DNA of 64,000 nt from Apiospora phragmitis (GCA_038363925.1 JAQQWL010000001.1:2842024-2906023), one strand, 5' to 3'. Positions 12,351 to 25,808 are shown, counted from the stretch's first letter. Notes: generated by a model from the letters alone, not told the origin. Numbers and translations are program-made.

Positions 12351-15300
12351 TTATGCATCTCCAAGTTCGACTGTGTCAAGCCAACCCCGTATGGCCGTCC
12401 GCAGAACGCTCTCCTTGGCCCTCTGCGGCGCGTACCGGACGCGAGACGACGGCGAATGGCCCTCCTTCTCCCGCTGGTCGACCACGTCCTGGACGATGCC
12501 CTCCAAAGTCCCCAGCACGACCGCCTTACACTCGGCGCGGGGTACTTCCACTTGGACGTCCGTCGTGGGCGCGGCCGCGGTAGCAGCAGCAGCAGCCGTC
12601 GGCTCGGCATGGCTTTGCTCAGAGAGCTCGCTGTCTCGCCGGTCTCGATGTTTGCTGGCAGACCGTGAGGACGTGGCCGAGCTCTCCTTGGAAGAATGAT
12701 CACTTGGCAGAGCAACCACCCTTTCGATGGCCTCGATCAGGGTCTCGTCAAGCGTGACGAGGACTTCCTCCTCGATCTTCTCGTTCAGCGGCTGCTCGTA
12801 GGGAGATAGCGCCGGCGTCATCAGCGACGAGCTGAAGGGGTAGCAGGTGCTGCTGGAAAGATGCGTCGTCCCGCTACCCCGGTCCGCAGGCAGAGAATTT
12901 AGGCCGGAACAGGCGCTTGTAGGACAGGCGCTTGATGGTGAAATTGGTCGTATCCGCGATGATGGCACTGCTGACATCCACCCAATGCTCAGCAGGCCAC
13001 TCGGACGGCAGCTGCTGGAGATGGATGGGGGGCGTGGGTTCCGCCATGAGAGACTCGCGGACTTTATTCAGCAAGTCAGCCTGCGGCGCAATGGCCTGCA
13101 GAGCAAAGTCCCGGTGGTACTGCTGCAGCCAGCCGGCCACATTCAGGGGCGCATCGCCGTCAATGGCAATACGGGACAACTGCCCAAAGCTGTCCATGGC
13201 ACTGCCGAGTCCGGGTGTCGAAAGGTAGCCGCTGCTGGAGGGAGAGCTGACGGCCGAGTCGAGCGTGGCCAGGTAGTCGGGAAACTGGATATCGACGTCG
13301 ATGACGCCGTCGTCGGAATTGATGGTGGTCTTGACAGGAGACTCGAACGCCCCCATGGGATCCGGGATCCGCCTGACGGAGGAATCGGAACGGTCCACCT
13401 TGTTCTTAGGTGTTTCTGGCTGATCCGTCGAGGACTTGGACGAGTTCGTTTCCAGCTCAGGCTGGCTTTGGCTGGGAGACTCGACCCTCGGCGCCTCTTC
13501 CGCCATCTCGGCCAACCCCTCTTTCCTCGGAGTAGGCATGCGGGGAGAGGTGAGCGGACTCGGTCTACCGCTGGGCAAGTCCAGGGTCGTCTGGGTGATG
13601 GAAGCCGTGGAGCCCTTTCGTCTCGCGTTCCACAGCGTACTAATGACGCTGCCCCAATTCGAGCCTCTCCTGCTCGATTCGGCGGTGCCTTCGCTTATAC
13701 TGTCTCCCCGCCGGAGAGTTCGCTTCAGGTCATCGGCCGCTGTGCTCCCACTGCTGCCGGGGCGGTTGCTGCGGCGCGTGTCGGCGCGGTGCAGCGACGA
13801 GAAGTGGGGGACCGCAGCATCCGGCGTGATGGTGTTGGTGGTGGCAGCGCTGCTCTTGCGAGTGTTCAGATCGTTGCCCGGCATGGGGAGCGTCGTGTGT
13901 TTGAAGGTGGCATCCGACATGCGTCTTCCATGCTGCGTGTCCAGACTCAAATGCGCTAATTGTGCGGGTATTCCCGTGGCAGATCGTGTAGTGGCCTGAG
14001 ACTGGATGCTAAAGCTGCGGCCGTGCGAAGGCCCTCTGGGCGCACCATGTGGTTTGCGGTTAAGCTTCCGGCGCAAAACTTCTTCTTTGAGTATTGGTAC
14101 AACGACGGGAGGCGAATGGGAGAAGGAAGCAGATGTGGTTGGCCGGAACGCTCGCACCGATGGCAGCTGCTGGTTTGTAGGCAGAAACGCCGAGAGCAAG
14201 AAGATGAGCCGACGGGCGACCATCTTGTCGTTGGAGACGATGATTGTCCGGCAAGGTAGCGAGGTGTCTTCCTCCCGCGACCTTTCTGCTGCTGGTAGTA
14301 GCGCCGGCGATACCAGACGGGACTGAGAGCCTGAAGCCAGTCGTTATGTGTCGCCAGGAATCCAGTCAGCAGGGTGAAGAAGAAGAAGCCTTGTTCTTTG
14401 CCCCCCGCCCATTTGGCCACCCATCTGGCTTCGTCACGCCAGGGACCCCAACGACCCTGGCCAGTAATGACTCGGGTAGCACGCAGACCCGTCACGATCC
14501 TAATCCGAGCCGCGTCCACTTCACGACCCAATACCGTTTCCTGCATTAAGCAGTTCGCGGGCAGCGTCACCAGCTTGGCGTTGGTCTTGGGCGGCTTCAT
14601 CTGAGAGGCCGTGGAGCCCCGCCTGTGGGTATTCACCGACGAGGTTCGAGCGACTTGCGCCGGGAGATTCGGATGAAAGGGTTCGGGGACGAATAGTCTA
14701 CCGCCTTGAGCATGGGGAAAATTATCGTGGCCACGACGGACTGCAGGTGCGTGAGGGCCCTCATGATGATGTCCCAGTGCTGAGTGATGGCGTCCATGTC
14801 ATCTTCGCCGTCGTTGCTGTAGGCCGTGTCGAAAGATTCGGCGCCTGAGGCCGGAACCCGTCATGGACCAGCCGGAGCGGCGGGTCGAGTTGAAAGAAGA
14901 CGGGAACGAGTCGTTCTCCGAATAGGAGCCTGGGCCTTTGAATACGGACTTGGTGGGAGCCGATCCTATGGCCGGGGTGCTCGGTGGCAAGTGCAGCACC
15001 AAGGCTACCGCGTACATGGGCGTCCTCTTCTGCTTGGGCTGCGGCTTCTTCTTCTTGGGGCCAGACTCGTCGGGTGATATGGGGAAGGGGAAGCCGCCGT
15101 CCTCGGAGTGGCGGCTGAGGGGAGTAGGCCCCGAGGCCGGGGTTTCCATGTCGTCGTTGGGAAGATTGACGGGGAAAAGGCGGGTAATCAAGACCTTCCT
15201 GCGTTCCAACGGCCGCAGGGACGGGCTGGGCGCCTCAAAAGCAGCCGACGCAGACTCGGACGTGGAGGACTGGGCCAGTTTGCTGGACCGCATGCTGGCG

Positions 15301-16013
15301 CGGCCCATGGATCCCCTCCCATCGCCCGCGTAGGAACTCGAGATGTCCGACTTGGACTCGGTGGGGACGATGTGGACTTTGGTGGAAGTGCCCTTGTAGG
15401 ACATGACTTCGGAGTTGGCGAAGATGCAGCTCGTGAAGTTGGCAATCTCCTCGCGGTACTCCCGAGACGCCCGCTGGATCTCTGACTCGACATAGGTGTA
15501 ATGCCGGGACTGGACCGACGGCCTTCGATCAAAGGCTCCCTGGCGGGGCTGGGGACTCTCGGGCGGGATCACGGTGGGCCGGGAATAGCTGATGCTGGTT
15601 TTCCGGGGCGAAGTAGGGTTCCGGCGGTCCTGCACCGAACCCTGAGGATATCCCTGGCCGGTGGGCGGCCTGTCGCCCACCGTTGGGCCCGGGTGGCTAT
15701 CGTAGATGAGGGCCGGGTTCACAGCGCCCAGACTGTCCTGCATGACGACGACGCGGACATCGCGGACGTCCAGGTCGATCTCTCCGTCATAATCGAAACT
15801 GCTCGGGGAGCTCAGCGGCAGGGCGGAGGCGGCTGGCAGGGGAAAAACCTGATCTTGGCGGTAGTGAAGGGCCTGTGTGTCCGGAAACAGCAGACTGCGG
15901 GTGTGGATTTCCTCTTGGACCGACTCGGGTGATGGCGATGGAGGCACTTGAGATGCCGGTGAAGGGTTGGTGGTACTTGTAGAGGACGTCAAGTTGAACA
16001 GTTTGCCCAACAT
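12351..16013 (-). CDS. Folliculin-interacting protein homologue (FNIP/Lst4 type)
   Basis: FNIP/Lst4 proteins pair with folliculin/Lst7 through longin-DENN domains. They act as a GAP for the Rag/Gtr GTPases at the vacuole, promoting amino-acid-dependent TORC1 activity. The start MLGKLFNLTSS (ATG at 16011-16013) is the usual fungal form. The FNIP N-terminal domain shows DLDVRDVRVVVMQDSLGAVN and later KRTPMYAVALVLHLP. The central part carries IIVSNDKMVARRLIFLLSAF. A long Ser-rich disordered region (about 14000-13350) follows. The C-terminal domain includes SEWPAEHWVDVSSAIIADT. The reading frame breaks by one base at about 14845, 14645, 14270 and 12890. The conserved domains are otherwise complete, so these are probably sequence errors, although a true pseudogene cannot be excluded. 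The protein ends near ...LDTVELGDA at 12351. Confidence 0.85.
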
Positions 16014-18693
16014 GATGAGGTAGCAGGTGTTGAGCGCCACTCGCCTCGCTGTGACAATGCGGGTGTTGGTTGGGCGAGGGTGAGAAGGAATGTAAGTAGG
16101 GCAAGTAGAGCAAGTAGCAGCTCGCTCCTTGGTGAGTCCAGTTCAGTAAGGTCAAAGTTGGGTCAGACAGGGGTGACGATGCGCCGGCAGGTTTAGCGCT
16201 CCTCTACCATGGCAGTAGGGAAACCCATAGTTGAACCCATCTCGGATATTTTGTTGCAGATGGCCTGGTATCCAGAGGGTGCGGAGGTGAGAGCGGGTTT
16301 GGACGAGCCAAGGGCTGCTCTGCTCTGCTGGGGCGGTGCCTGGCGCTGGCGTCTCGGTCGTTTGCACGGCTGTGGCGGGCAAAGCGAAATGGGATTTGAC
16401 GTAAGCGGTGGCCGAAAGGAAGGCTAAGGATCCGAGTTTCTTGCGCTGCAAAGGTACAGTATGCCTTGCAAGGAGCTGCCAGTCCCAGTGGGTTGGAGAA
16501 AGTGACGGGAAAGGACCGAAGATGAGAATTGCTAGGACTGCCGTTGAAGAAAGATGCAGCAAGCAATACCCGCAAAAGAAGGGTTGGTGATCCACCGGGG
16601 GAATATTCTGTTTGACTAGTCGGGGGCGGGAGGGGGAGTTGAAATACAGTATGTAGGTACTTTTTTTCTTAGTGTCGGAGAGGGTCGCGACAGCCGTTGC
16701 GATTTGCGATGGGGTATTTGCTGTGCGTATGTGTGTGTGTGTGTGTGTGACTTGCAGCGCGATGCGACGCGAGGTGATGACGACAGAATGCAAGTGGGTG
16801 ACTTGCTGAGATGCAGGTATGTATGTAGAGAGAAGATGACAGAGCGACCCGAGAGGACGGATGAGATGAGCAGATCAATCAATTAATCCAACCCAACCAG
16901 GCAATCGCTGAATCCGGGCGACTGTCGTCTGTCTGACTACCGCCTGACGTCTGTCGGCCTGGCAGTTGCTGGGTTAATTACGGGCTGTCCAGACTTCCTG
17001 GGACCCTGCTCTTTTCGAGATGTGATGGTCAGATGGGCGAGTCGGTCGTCAGACGCAGATCAACAAAATAGACAGATGCGGGCGGGTATTAAAAGAGGAA
17101 TATGTGGGATGTGGCTCCAGGATGATTTTAAGTAATCAAATCATCAATCACGGATCGACCGCAAGCAAGGTGGGATCCGATGTCGAGGGGAGTGGTGGAG
17201 AGATAGATGGTGAGGAGGAAGAAGGAAGGTGGGGTGGGGGGGGGGGGGGCTGTTTTCGGTGGACAATCAGTCTGCCTCTTTAGTTATTAGTGCCAGTAGG
17301 TAAATAGCAGCAGCAGCAAGTGCAAATGTCAGTGCCAGCGCCAGTGCCTGTGTGTGCCTGTACTTAATTGACCAAGACAAGACAAGACGAGACCAAAGAC
17401 TAGACGGCAGCAGCCTTGACGATTCACGTCTGGTCTGATCTGGCACTGGACGCGTCTGATTTATATGTCAAGTTGCGCATGCCGCGTGTGTCTGCTCATA
17501 CGATTTCCTACCGTCCTGCCGAATCGATTGACCGATCTGCACCTCCGGCTTCCAGACCTGATGCCCTTCCAGTCGCTTTCTTCTCTTTTTTCCCTCGCGC
17601 ATACCCCTCCATGCAACGGTGTTTCGTCCTTTTTTTGTCGCTCGATAGCACTGCCTCCAAGCCCCCTAGTGCCTCCATGGTGCACATGCGTAGAGGGGAA
17701 ATTGGCCAGAGGGAAACTTGCGGTGAGCAGGCAGAGAGAGAGAGGGTATGATGGCCTTATGGGGTTCCTTGGAACTTCGATGGGCTCGATGGGCCAGCGC
17801 TTAACAGCTTACAGTCTGCTGCGATGCACACACAAGCAAAAGACGCATGTGCTCTCCGGCACTAGGCCCAGTTGGCGAGTCCAGGTAACCTCGTCCTTAC
17901 ACCAACCGTTTGAACCCCCCGCCCACGCCTAAGACATGACATGGATGCCATCCCCAGATCCTGGCGCACGCCGCACGCCTCACGCTCACGCCGCATGCGC
18001 GCGATCCAGCCTTTCCCTTCTGGACCTCGTCCAGAAAGCCTCGAAGATGAGCAGGTAAGCAGTAGCAGTAGCCAAGGGACGGGTCTCAATCCAGAACGTC
18101 TCGCCTTCTTGCCAGCAGCCAAGCCAAGCCACGATAAGCTGTCCAGATTCTAGCTGGAGCTATCACTGAGACATTATGATTATTGCCATTCCCACCAGTG
18201 TGATAGGTGATCAAGATGACTCTAGCGAAGCGCCTAGGCTAGGTCGGGTCCATTGGGCTCCAACTCGCCATGTGGAAAAGTTCCGGCCCAACTCGGGCTT
18301 GACCAAATCCATCCACTCCTGCTTTTTTGGCACGAAAGTCCCCCAACAAGCGTCCCTTGGGCAGAACTGGGGGGGTACCGAATTGCTTGCCTACGTCCAG
18401 TTCATCACTAATTTGAAGCTTATAAGTAGCGCTGGCTTGCCCTGATGGCCGAGCCAGTGTGTCCTATTCCAAACAAGTCAGGGACAGCCCGTGTAGTGTT
18501 GGACGCTTTCTCTAGGCCCCTAGGGCAGAATCCCACGGATCCATCTAGCGTCCGGTTTGGTCGCGTGCCTGGGGATGCCACATCAAGACTGGCACTGCCA
18601 AAGTTGTACTTGGTGTGGTCGTGGGTCAAGACCATATGTTGAGATATATCAATTAGGAAGCGACGAACAGTAAGATTTGTCTGTCAGTTAACA
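16014..18693. other. Long region upstream of the FNIP gene with microsatellites; no gene
   Basis: This 2.7-kb stretch should include the FNIP promoter and a long leader. It holds a GT dinucleotide run at about 16728-16749, a poly-G run at about 17236-17249 and a CAG-rich patch near 17308-17320. Short open frames here lack codon bias or recognisable motifs. Composition turns AT-rich abruptly at the transposon border near 18694. Confidence 0.5.
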
Positions 18694-20548
18694 TATCCCA
18701 CAAGCGAATGTCCCACATAAGCGAATGTCCCACTTTCACAAATTTCCTCATAGCTTTAACCTTTTTTTATATTCTTTTACGTCCGAAAATGCTATAACTT
18801 TAAAAAGAGAGTAATATAATTCTAACGTTTTAAACACTTTAAGAAGATTTAATTTTAAGCGTATAAAAAGCTTTATTAATTTATTACATCTTATTAAAAA
18901 CTTTATAATATAAACGAAATAGTTAACTTATACGATACGAAATATTTACGAATTTTTAAAAGTTTTTAAATTTTAAAGAAGATACGATTATTTAATATAT
19001 TATTAATTTAAATACGCGATCGTTTTTCTCTTAATTAAGTAATATAAAAGATATAGCGAATCGATTATTTAATTTATACGACGCGGGACGCGTCGGCGTT
19101 AATTAAGCTTTTAATTTTATATGATAATAACTAGACCTCCGGACGCGTTTTAACCGAAGAATTAATTATTAAAAAGTTTTTTATAAAAATCTCGACGCGT
19201 ATCGCGCGTAATTTACTTTTATATAAAATATAATTTATAAGTATAAGATTTTAAAAAGAGGATATTTATAATTTTAATAAGACCGGCTTTTTTATAAATT
19301 AAATCTCGTTCGAAATAGTTATAACTACTTTTAATTAATACGGAAAGCTTAGGGTAATATAATAAAGGAACCGGGAATAGGTTATAATTATTTAAGGCGT
19401 CGAATTACACGGTTACGCTATCCTTCTATATATTATCTTTACCGGGAAAACGTACTTCTTTTTTTAATACGAAAACAGCTTATTGCCGAAGGATTAAGTG
19501 ATCGTAGTTATTAAAAATAGCTAAATTATAAATAAAAGAGGCGAGGACTAGATTCGATATTTTAATTAATATATTAGGTTTTATACGAAGGGTTATTATT
19601 GCCTCTTAATCTTAAATAGTTACGAAAGCCACTATTCGATAACTTTCGAGCTCTATTATAAAAAGAACTCGATTATTATACTCTATATACTTTCTTATTT
19701 ATTATATAAGTTTTAGTTTTTTAATATCGGCTATTTTTATATATTAAAAAAAGCGTACGGGAAAGAAATTAAATATTTTATGCGGGCGTATATTATTTAT
19801 ATTTTAAAGGAGGACTTCTTATTAGCGTTTTTAAAAGTGTTCTAAGCGATTTTTATCGTTTTAAATATATAAGGAGGCTTTTAAAAAATAGGACTCGTTT
19901 TATATAATCCGGAATATATTATTTTATTATTAGATATAAAGCTACGTATTTTAATACTTTTAAGGACGTTTTTCGGCTTATTTATTTTTTAAGAATTAAA
20001 AACTTTAAATAACTCGATTAAGGCTTAATTTTAAACCGAATATGTTCGAAACCGTATTATATAGTATTAAAATAACTTTTTAATATTTATTTTAATTAGT
20101 TTTAATTAGATTATAAAGATTATAATATATATTATATACCGAGTTACTTTTTTAAAAGGTGAGAACGCGATATTTCGAAAAGTAAATAAAATGTTTAGCC
20201 GGCGCCGCCGTATAAAAAAGAAACGGCTATAAAATAGAGGATTATTTCGTATGTAAGTTAAGAAAACTTATAGTTTTAAAGGGATATTAATAAATAGTTA
20301 TAAAACGAATCGCGTTAAAAGAGTGATCGTATGAGAACGTTTAAGACACGCTTATAGCGCTATAGAATCTACGGAAAGCACGGGTATAATACGCGTACTT
20401 ATTAAAATAATATAAAAGTATTTAGAAATAAAAATTCCGATTATTTTTAATATATTAAATGTGTTATGGTGAAATTAACTTATATTTTATTAGAAGGGGT
20501 GTAAAAAAATAGGACATTCGCTTGTGTGGGACATTCGCTTGTGGGATA
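18694..20548 (+). mobile_element. RIP-mutated pogo/Fot1-like DNA transposon (Tc1/mariner superfamily), copy 1
   Basis: A 1.85-kb AT-rich element is bounded by TA dinucleotides (18694-18695 and 20547-20548), as expected for Tc1/mariner target duplications. Its terminal inverted repeats begin TCCCACAAGCGAATGTCCCA. Each TIR contains two direct copies of AAGCGAATGTCC separated by a few bases. Between them is a transposase full of TAA and TAG stops. Around 19600-19790 the decayed reading in the + direction still tracks the pogo/DDE_1 signature region, ending with a recognisable KKAYGKEI. C and G survive mainly in CpG context and CpA is depleted, the mark of repeat-induced point mutation. The transposase is inactive. 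A second, inverted copy is at 56411-57351. Confidence 0.85.
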
Positions 20549-23500
20549 CGTTATAGTTCTAATCAGCTCATGAACTTTCGCTTTCGGGCAGCACGGCCTA
20601 TTGGCGAATTATTCAGTTATGAAAAGGCGGCCCCCTGCACTGAGCTGTTTAACTTTTTGAGAACTCGAAAAGTTCGAAGCATTCAAGTTCAATCCCCAGC
20701 AAAAGCAGTACGTGGATTTCTTTTCTTTCTCTGTATAAAGGAATGTATGCACTACTCTCATGCTCGTTTCTGCCACCAGGAGACCCTACGGACAGCCGAG
20801 ATAGCCACTGTGCAATTTACATGGGTATGTACATATGATGCAGTGCTCTTGATCCCGCCATCAGCAACATCGATGCTGTATGTAAGTGACATGAGGTAGT
20901 GGTAGGATAACTGTCACCCGGAGCCAGTCTCTGCCGCTCGGGCTGCCCTATGCATAGTGTCTGTCTTGAAGCCTCAAGCTAGAGCGCAATCCCACCTTAT
21001 CTAGTAAACTGAGCAGAACGCGTGCCTCGACTCGCGGCTCGCCAATCGGCTCGGCTGCTATTTGATTGAATCAATTGGTTTGTGATTGGGCCTTTCTACG
21101 TCGGACTTTATCCGCGCCAAGCCGGCACCTATGCTCTGACAAGTCTTAGCCTCGTCTCTTGTCGGAAATGTGAATGCATCACGCAATGGTCGAGCTTCTA
21201 GCCTCTCGCCTTGAGTCGGCATTAGCAAGCTCGATATACACGTGATGATTGTTCATCAGCCTGGAACTGGACTCCATGCATGTCTTGTATGCGCAAGTGA
21301 CCCGTCGATATGGACGGGCCGCTCCTTTTAGCCAGGACCCTGGAACTTCCTGCCATCACGCTTTGGGTCTGTTTCCCCAGCTCTCATGATCTATCCGAGG
21401 ATGATGGAAGGTCAAATCAGTTCGGGGCGACCGGTGTGAGAAAAATGAAAGGACTGGCTGATTCAGCAGTCCAGCTCAGCTCAGCGCAGGTCATGTTACG
21501 GTCTCATCTCTGTATCCCCCTCGTGTTGCCTGCCCATACCAGAACCCATACATGCTCTTTGCCGGCGGCCAGCACGCGCAAAGTGAAGCTCGACTTTACT
21601 TTGAATGTCTCTATGCATGTAGATCATAAACTACTTGGTAGGTAAGCCGCCCCCAAGGAAGCCTTTCCGCTGCCGCTGTGCCGCTGCTCTTCCTCCGACG
21701 TGTCACATCTACCTCAGCTCCCTTCAGTGTCCTCCAGCTATGACGTACACACCTGCCGCCTGCTCGCTTCACCCGTTCCGTGTGTTCGTCGATCATAATC
21801 AATGCGAGCCTGCAGCGAAGCGTCTCGAACGCCATTCCAGTCGTCAGCACTCTTGCTTCCCCGCCTCTCTCATCGCACATGACCAGAGGGAGGAGTCTCT
21901 ACTGGGTTTCCATAGCTTCTTCCAAGGTTCGCACAGTACAGCAGCCATGGAGCCACTGTCACGTTACAGCGACGCGCATTGCTTTTTGTCAAGTTGGGGT
22001 CTGTTTTTTGACTCTTATGCGTGAAGGGTCTAGGGGTCTGGAGGGGTAGTGGGTGAGGGGTGAGGGGTTGTCTAGAAATGGCCGACCCCCACACCCGCGC
22101 CAAGCCGCATCCGGGAACAGATCTTCGAGGCTTCGACACCCTTCCATCCAGTCGAGCGTCGAGTGGACGGATCCGTGGCGTCGGGCTGGTCTCGTGATCT
22201 TATCTGATTCCCAAATTACAACACATGTCATTGGCTTGCCTCCGATTATCTGCGAAGCTGTGTGCATCATTTGAGGAGGTATGGATGTCGTGGTCGCATT
22301 ACTCACCGCCATCGTCGCCCTCCTTCCCCTTGATGTAAATGACGCATCTTGAACCCCGTATGATGAGTAGGTAGGCTTCAAGCGTCCGATGCCGGCCTCT
22401 CTCTCCTCCATTTGTAATGCTCCTTTGCAGGCCAGCGCCAGCCCTGCTTCCGGCTTACCGTCCTCTGGATTGGCCCGACGCTGCTGATTGCCGCACCACA
22501 TAGGATGACTGCATTATCTATCACGCTTGTGAACCACCCTTCCGACACACTGGTAATGAATGACGGGGGTTGATGCGCCACGGCTGATCAGTATGTAACC
22601 GATTGCTCTGCGGGTGTGCGTGTCAGCAAAAGTAGAACAAAAGTAAAGCAAAAGTATCAGCGTGGGACTCTGGACGCCATCAAGCAAGTGTTGGCATCCA
22701 GCCTGGGGTATGAGGAATAGGATATCGCAACTAGAGAACTTGAATAACCCGCAGGTATGCATTTGATTATTTCGTCCAATTAACGACGTCAAAGTTTGCG
22801 CAGCTTCTTCATCTTACTTTGCTAACATGACAGAAGCGATCTGTGCTGGGATTCTGGAAGTTCATCGTTCCTTGCGCATCTCTATTGCAGTCTCAGTAAA
22901 AGTCCCAAATCCTTGACACCGTTGCTGTCTGCAGAGACAGTGGTGAAGAAGAGGGAGATGAGGTGAGCGGGGCACCGGGCACCCAGCCTTACTCGAACCG
23001 GGTGAGCGCCTCTCTCGAGCATACCGACTGCGCACAGGTGGAGAGCCGGGTTGCCGTTGCGGCCATTGTCTTGCCAACATCTTTCAGCCTCAATGCCGGT
23101 CATAGGAATATGGTGGAGGAGAGGAGGAGGAGTGAAGGGGCAGCCGTGGAGGACCATGCGCCCCACCTCAAGCCGTCTTGTTCGTTCGCCTTGTTGCTAT
23201 GTCAACATCGAAGCCTAGGAGCCGCTCAATGTATGTAGGCCCCGGGAAAGTCCTTCACTACTTGCTCCTTGATAAGCGGCTGCGGCCTCTGACTGGCTGT
23301 CTCCCTTCCCGATACCGCCCATCGGGACCAAACCGAAGGGATCAACCAAGCAGCAGGCGGCGGAGACTCTCACTCGCAGCAAAAGGGGGACCAGACATGC
23401 CAGACTAGGCAAAATACGGCAGCTCGAACCTAGTCGGCTCTGGTCCGGCCGGCGGCCCACCGCCCACCGCTCCTTCAGAATTCTCATTCTCGATTCCTCT

Positions 23501-23668
23501 GGAACCGTAAGAGTTTATTTTGTTTTTCTTTTTACGTCGTTTCTTGCTGCCAAGGTTTGTTGTTGGTTTGTCGATTTAGTTGTGTCGCTGGCGCGCCTGA
23601 GTGTAGATCTTTTGGCTCCGAGGTTTCCTTCCCCCTCCCACCCCACCTACTTTTCCACACGCCCAGCC
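20549..23668. other. Gene-free stretch of 3.1 kb
   Basis: Composition returns to normal immediately after the transposon's right TIR. I found no conserved protein, RNA gene or repeat in this stretch. The last few hundred bases (from about 23480) are probably the promoter and leader of the MFS transporter gene. Confidence 0.45.
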
Positions 23669-25808
23669 ATGACGGCCGCCGACGAGCGGAGCCCGCTGCT
23701 TCCGGACGCCAAGCAGAAGAAGGAGAAGAAGAACAACGCCGCGTCCAAGCTATGGTCGCGGGTCTGGAGCACGCCCAACCGGGTCGTCTTCGCCGGCTTC
23801 CTGATTACCTTGTCCTTCTCCGTCACCCAGGTCCCGTATGTGCTTGCTTGTTGTGCCAATGACATATATGACAGTTGGCAGTCCAACCCTGCGCATCCCC
23901 AGCCATGGAAGCTATGGATTGCACTGTCGTGAACACCCACGTACTAACTGTGACGATGTAGTCTGTTCTACATGTTCCACATAATGGAATGTGATGTGTT
24001 CTATAGCAAGCACCCACCCTTCCAGGGCATCGGCGACCGCTGCAGCCGCAACGAGATCGCCGCCGGCACCGCCACCCAGTTCTCCATCCTGGGTATGAGC
24101 ACCACCTTCTGCGGCACTCTGAACCTGTTCGTCTCGGGCTGGATGGTGAAGCGGTACGGCCCCCGGCTGGCCCTGATGCTGCAGACCACCATCCCCGCCA
24201 TCCGCGTCCTGCTGCAGATCCTGGGCGTCCAGGCGGGCGGCGAGGCCGGCATCATGATCATCCAGACGACGCAGCTGGTCACCATCCTCGGGGGGCCGGC
24301 GGGTTACATGTGAGTACTTGCATGCATGCGCCGGGGTTGGTTAATTGGTCAGGGACTGACTTATGGTCTCTCTATCTAGTCTGGTGGTTAATACCATCGC
24401 CGGCGAGGTCGTGGAGCCGCTGCAGCGGACTGCTCTCTTCGGCAAGCTGCAAGGAATGATCATGCTGGGGATGAGTCTCGGCCTCTGGGGTAAGTTGCTT
24501 AGGCCACTATCAGTCTTTGGTGGTACATGAGATTACATGAGATGGGACCTGACGAACTAACACAAACTACAACAGTCGGAGGCATGATCGGTGACCGGTT
24601 CGGCATCCAAAGCCCGTTCCTTGCGGCTTTCTGCCTGTTTTGCTGCGCCAGCGTCTACGCACGCGTGGCCTTGCCCTATATCTCGCCCGAGTCTCTGACG
24701 GACGGCAAAAAGACCGGCACTAAGGGCGTGGCGGGCTTTCTCGCACCTCTCAAGGTACTGGCGCCCCAGCGGTTGCAACTTCACAGTGGACAAATCAGAA
24801 AGCACTATGGTGTCTTCTTCCTTTGCTGCGGTATCTTTTTGGGTGTCGTGAGTATACATCTTCGCTTCCAGGTCTTTACCTCTCGTCTGTAGCAGTAGAG
24901 CTGACCATAGCAGGTTGCGACGGGCTATGCGCCTATACTGATCCAGATGTACGCGACGGCCGAGTTTGGCTTCACGCAGGCCGACAACGGATACTTGATG
25001 GCCGGAAACGCTCTGATGCGTGCCTTCTTCCTGATTGTGATTTTCCCTCGGATCATCGCGGCCGGGAGGAAGTGGTTCGCCCGTAGTGCAACCCAAAACC
25101 TGGGCCAGAGTGACCCCGAAACACCGCCAGCCGAGATTCCCACCGATCCGCGGCAGTTCGAAGCAACGTCGGCAGGCCAGGGGGAGGAAGAGCCGATGGT
25201 GACCGAGATTCCCGACCCGGCGATTGAAAAGCTGGCCTCGCAGTTTGACTTGCTTTTCCTGAGATGGAGTCTCGTCGTGGATGGGCTGCTGACGGCCGTC
25301 ACTGCGTTCGCCACTCAGGGGTGGCACGTGTATATGGGTAAGTAAAAAGTCTTGCTAGCTTCTGATGAGGCATCTGACATGACATGAGTTCTTGGAACTG
25401 ACCATCATCAGCTGCTTTTATCCTACCATTCGGGTCTGGATCGGCTCCCGCCGCCAAGGGCGTCATCACCGAGATGTGTCCCAAGTCACAAAGGGCCGAC
25501 GCGCTCAATGCCGTGACGCTCGTGGAGAACATTGCCCGCCTCGCCACCCTGGGGTTGTTCGGCTTCATCTTCGCTGCCCTGTCCGAGATTGGAAAGTCGT
25601 ATCTGACGTTTTTCTGCAACGCGGTAAGCATGCCTGCCTGACTGACTGACAAACAACATGGGGACTAGCTTTCACTGACACCGCAAATTTTCTTCAGGGT
25701 ATCGCCGTCCTTGGGATGGGGGTTCTTTTGTTTTCCCACTTCCCGCCAAACGATAGTACGCTGGTCGAAGAAGAGCATGTGAGTGGGAACAGCGAGGCGG
25801 CAGCATAA
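23669..25808 (+). CDS. Major facilitator superfamily transporter, probably vacuolar
   Basis: This MFS permease resembles the tetracycline-resistance/hippocampus-abundant-transcript-like fungal group; the substrate is unknown. The start MTAADERSPLLPD (ATG at 23669) includes an acidic dileucine-type signal (ERSPLL), common in vacuolar membrane proteins. Exon 1 ends at 23835. Further introns follow TILGGPAGYM (near 24310), GMSLGLWG (near 24490), CGIFLGV (near 24848), TQGWHVYM (near 25337) and LTFFCNA (near 25623). Visible membrane segments include VVFAGFLITLSFSV, LVVNTIAGEVVEP and SLVVDGLLTAVTAF. GGMIGDRFG resembles MFS motif A. A charged cytosolic loop (about 25090-25220) splits the two halves. 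The reading is intact throughout with no frame break. It ends ...SGNSEAAA at the TAA at 25806-25808. Confidence 0.85.

Noticed and set aside
20650..20720. Possible tRNA, from a GTTCAATCC box-B-like match near 20688
   Set aside because: No matching box A at the right spacing and no acceptor-stem pairing could be found.
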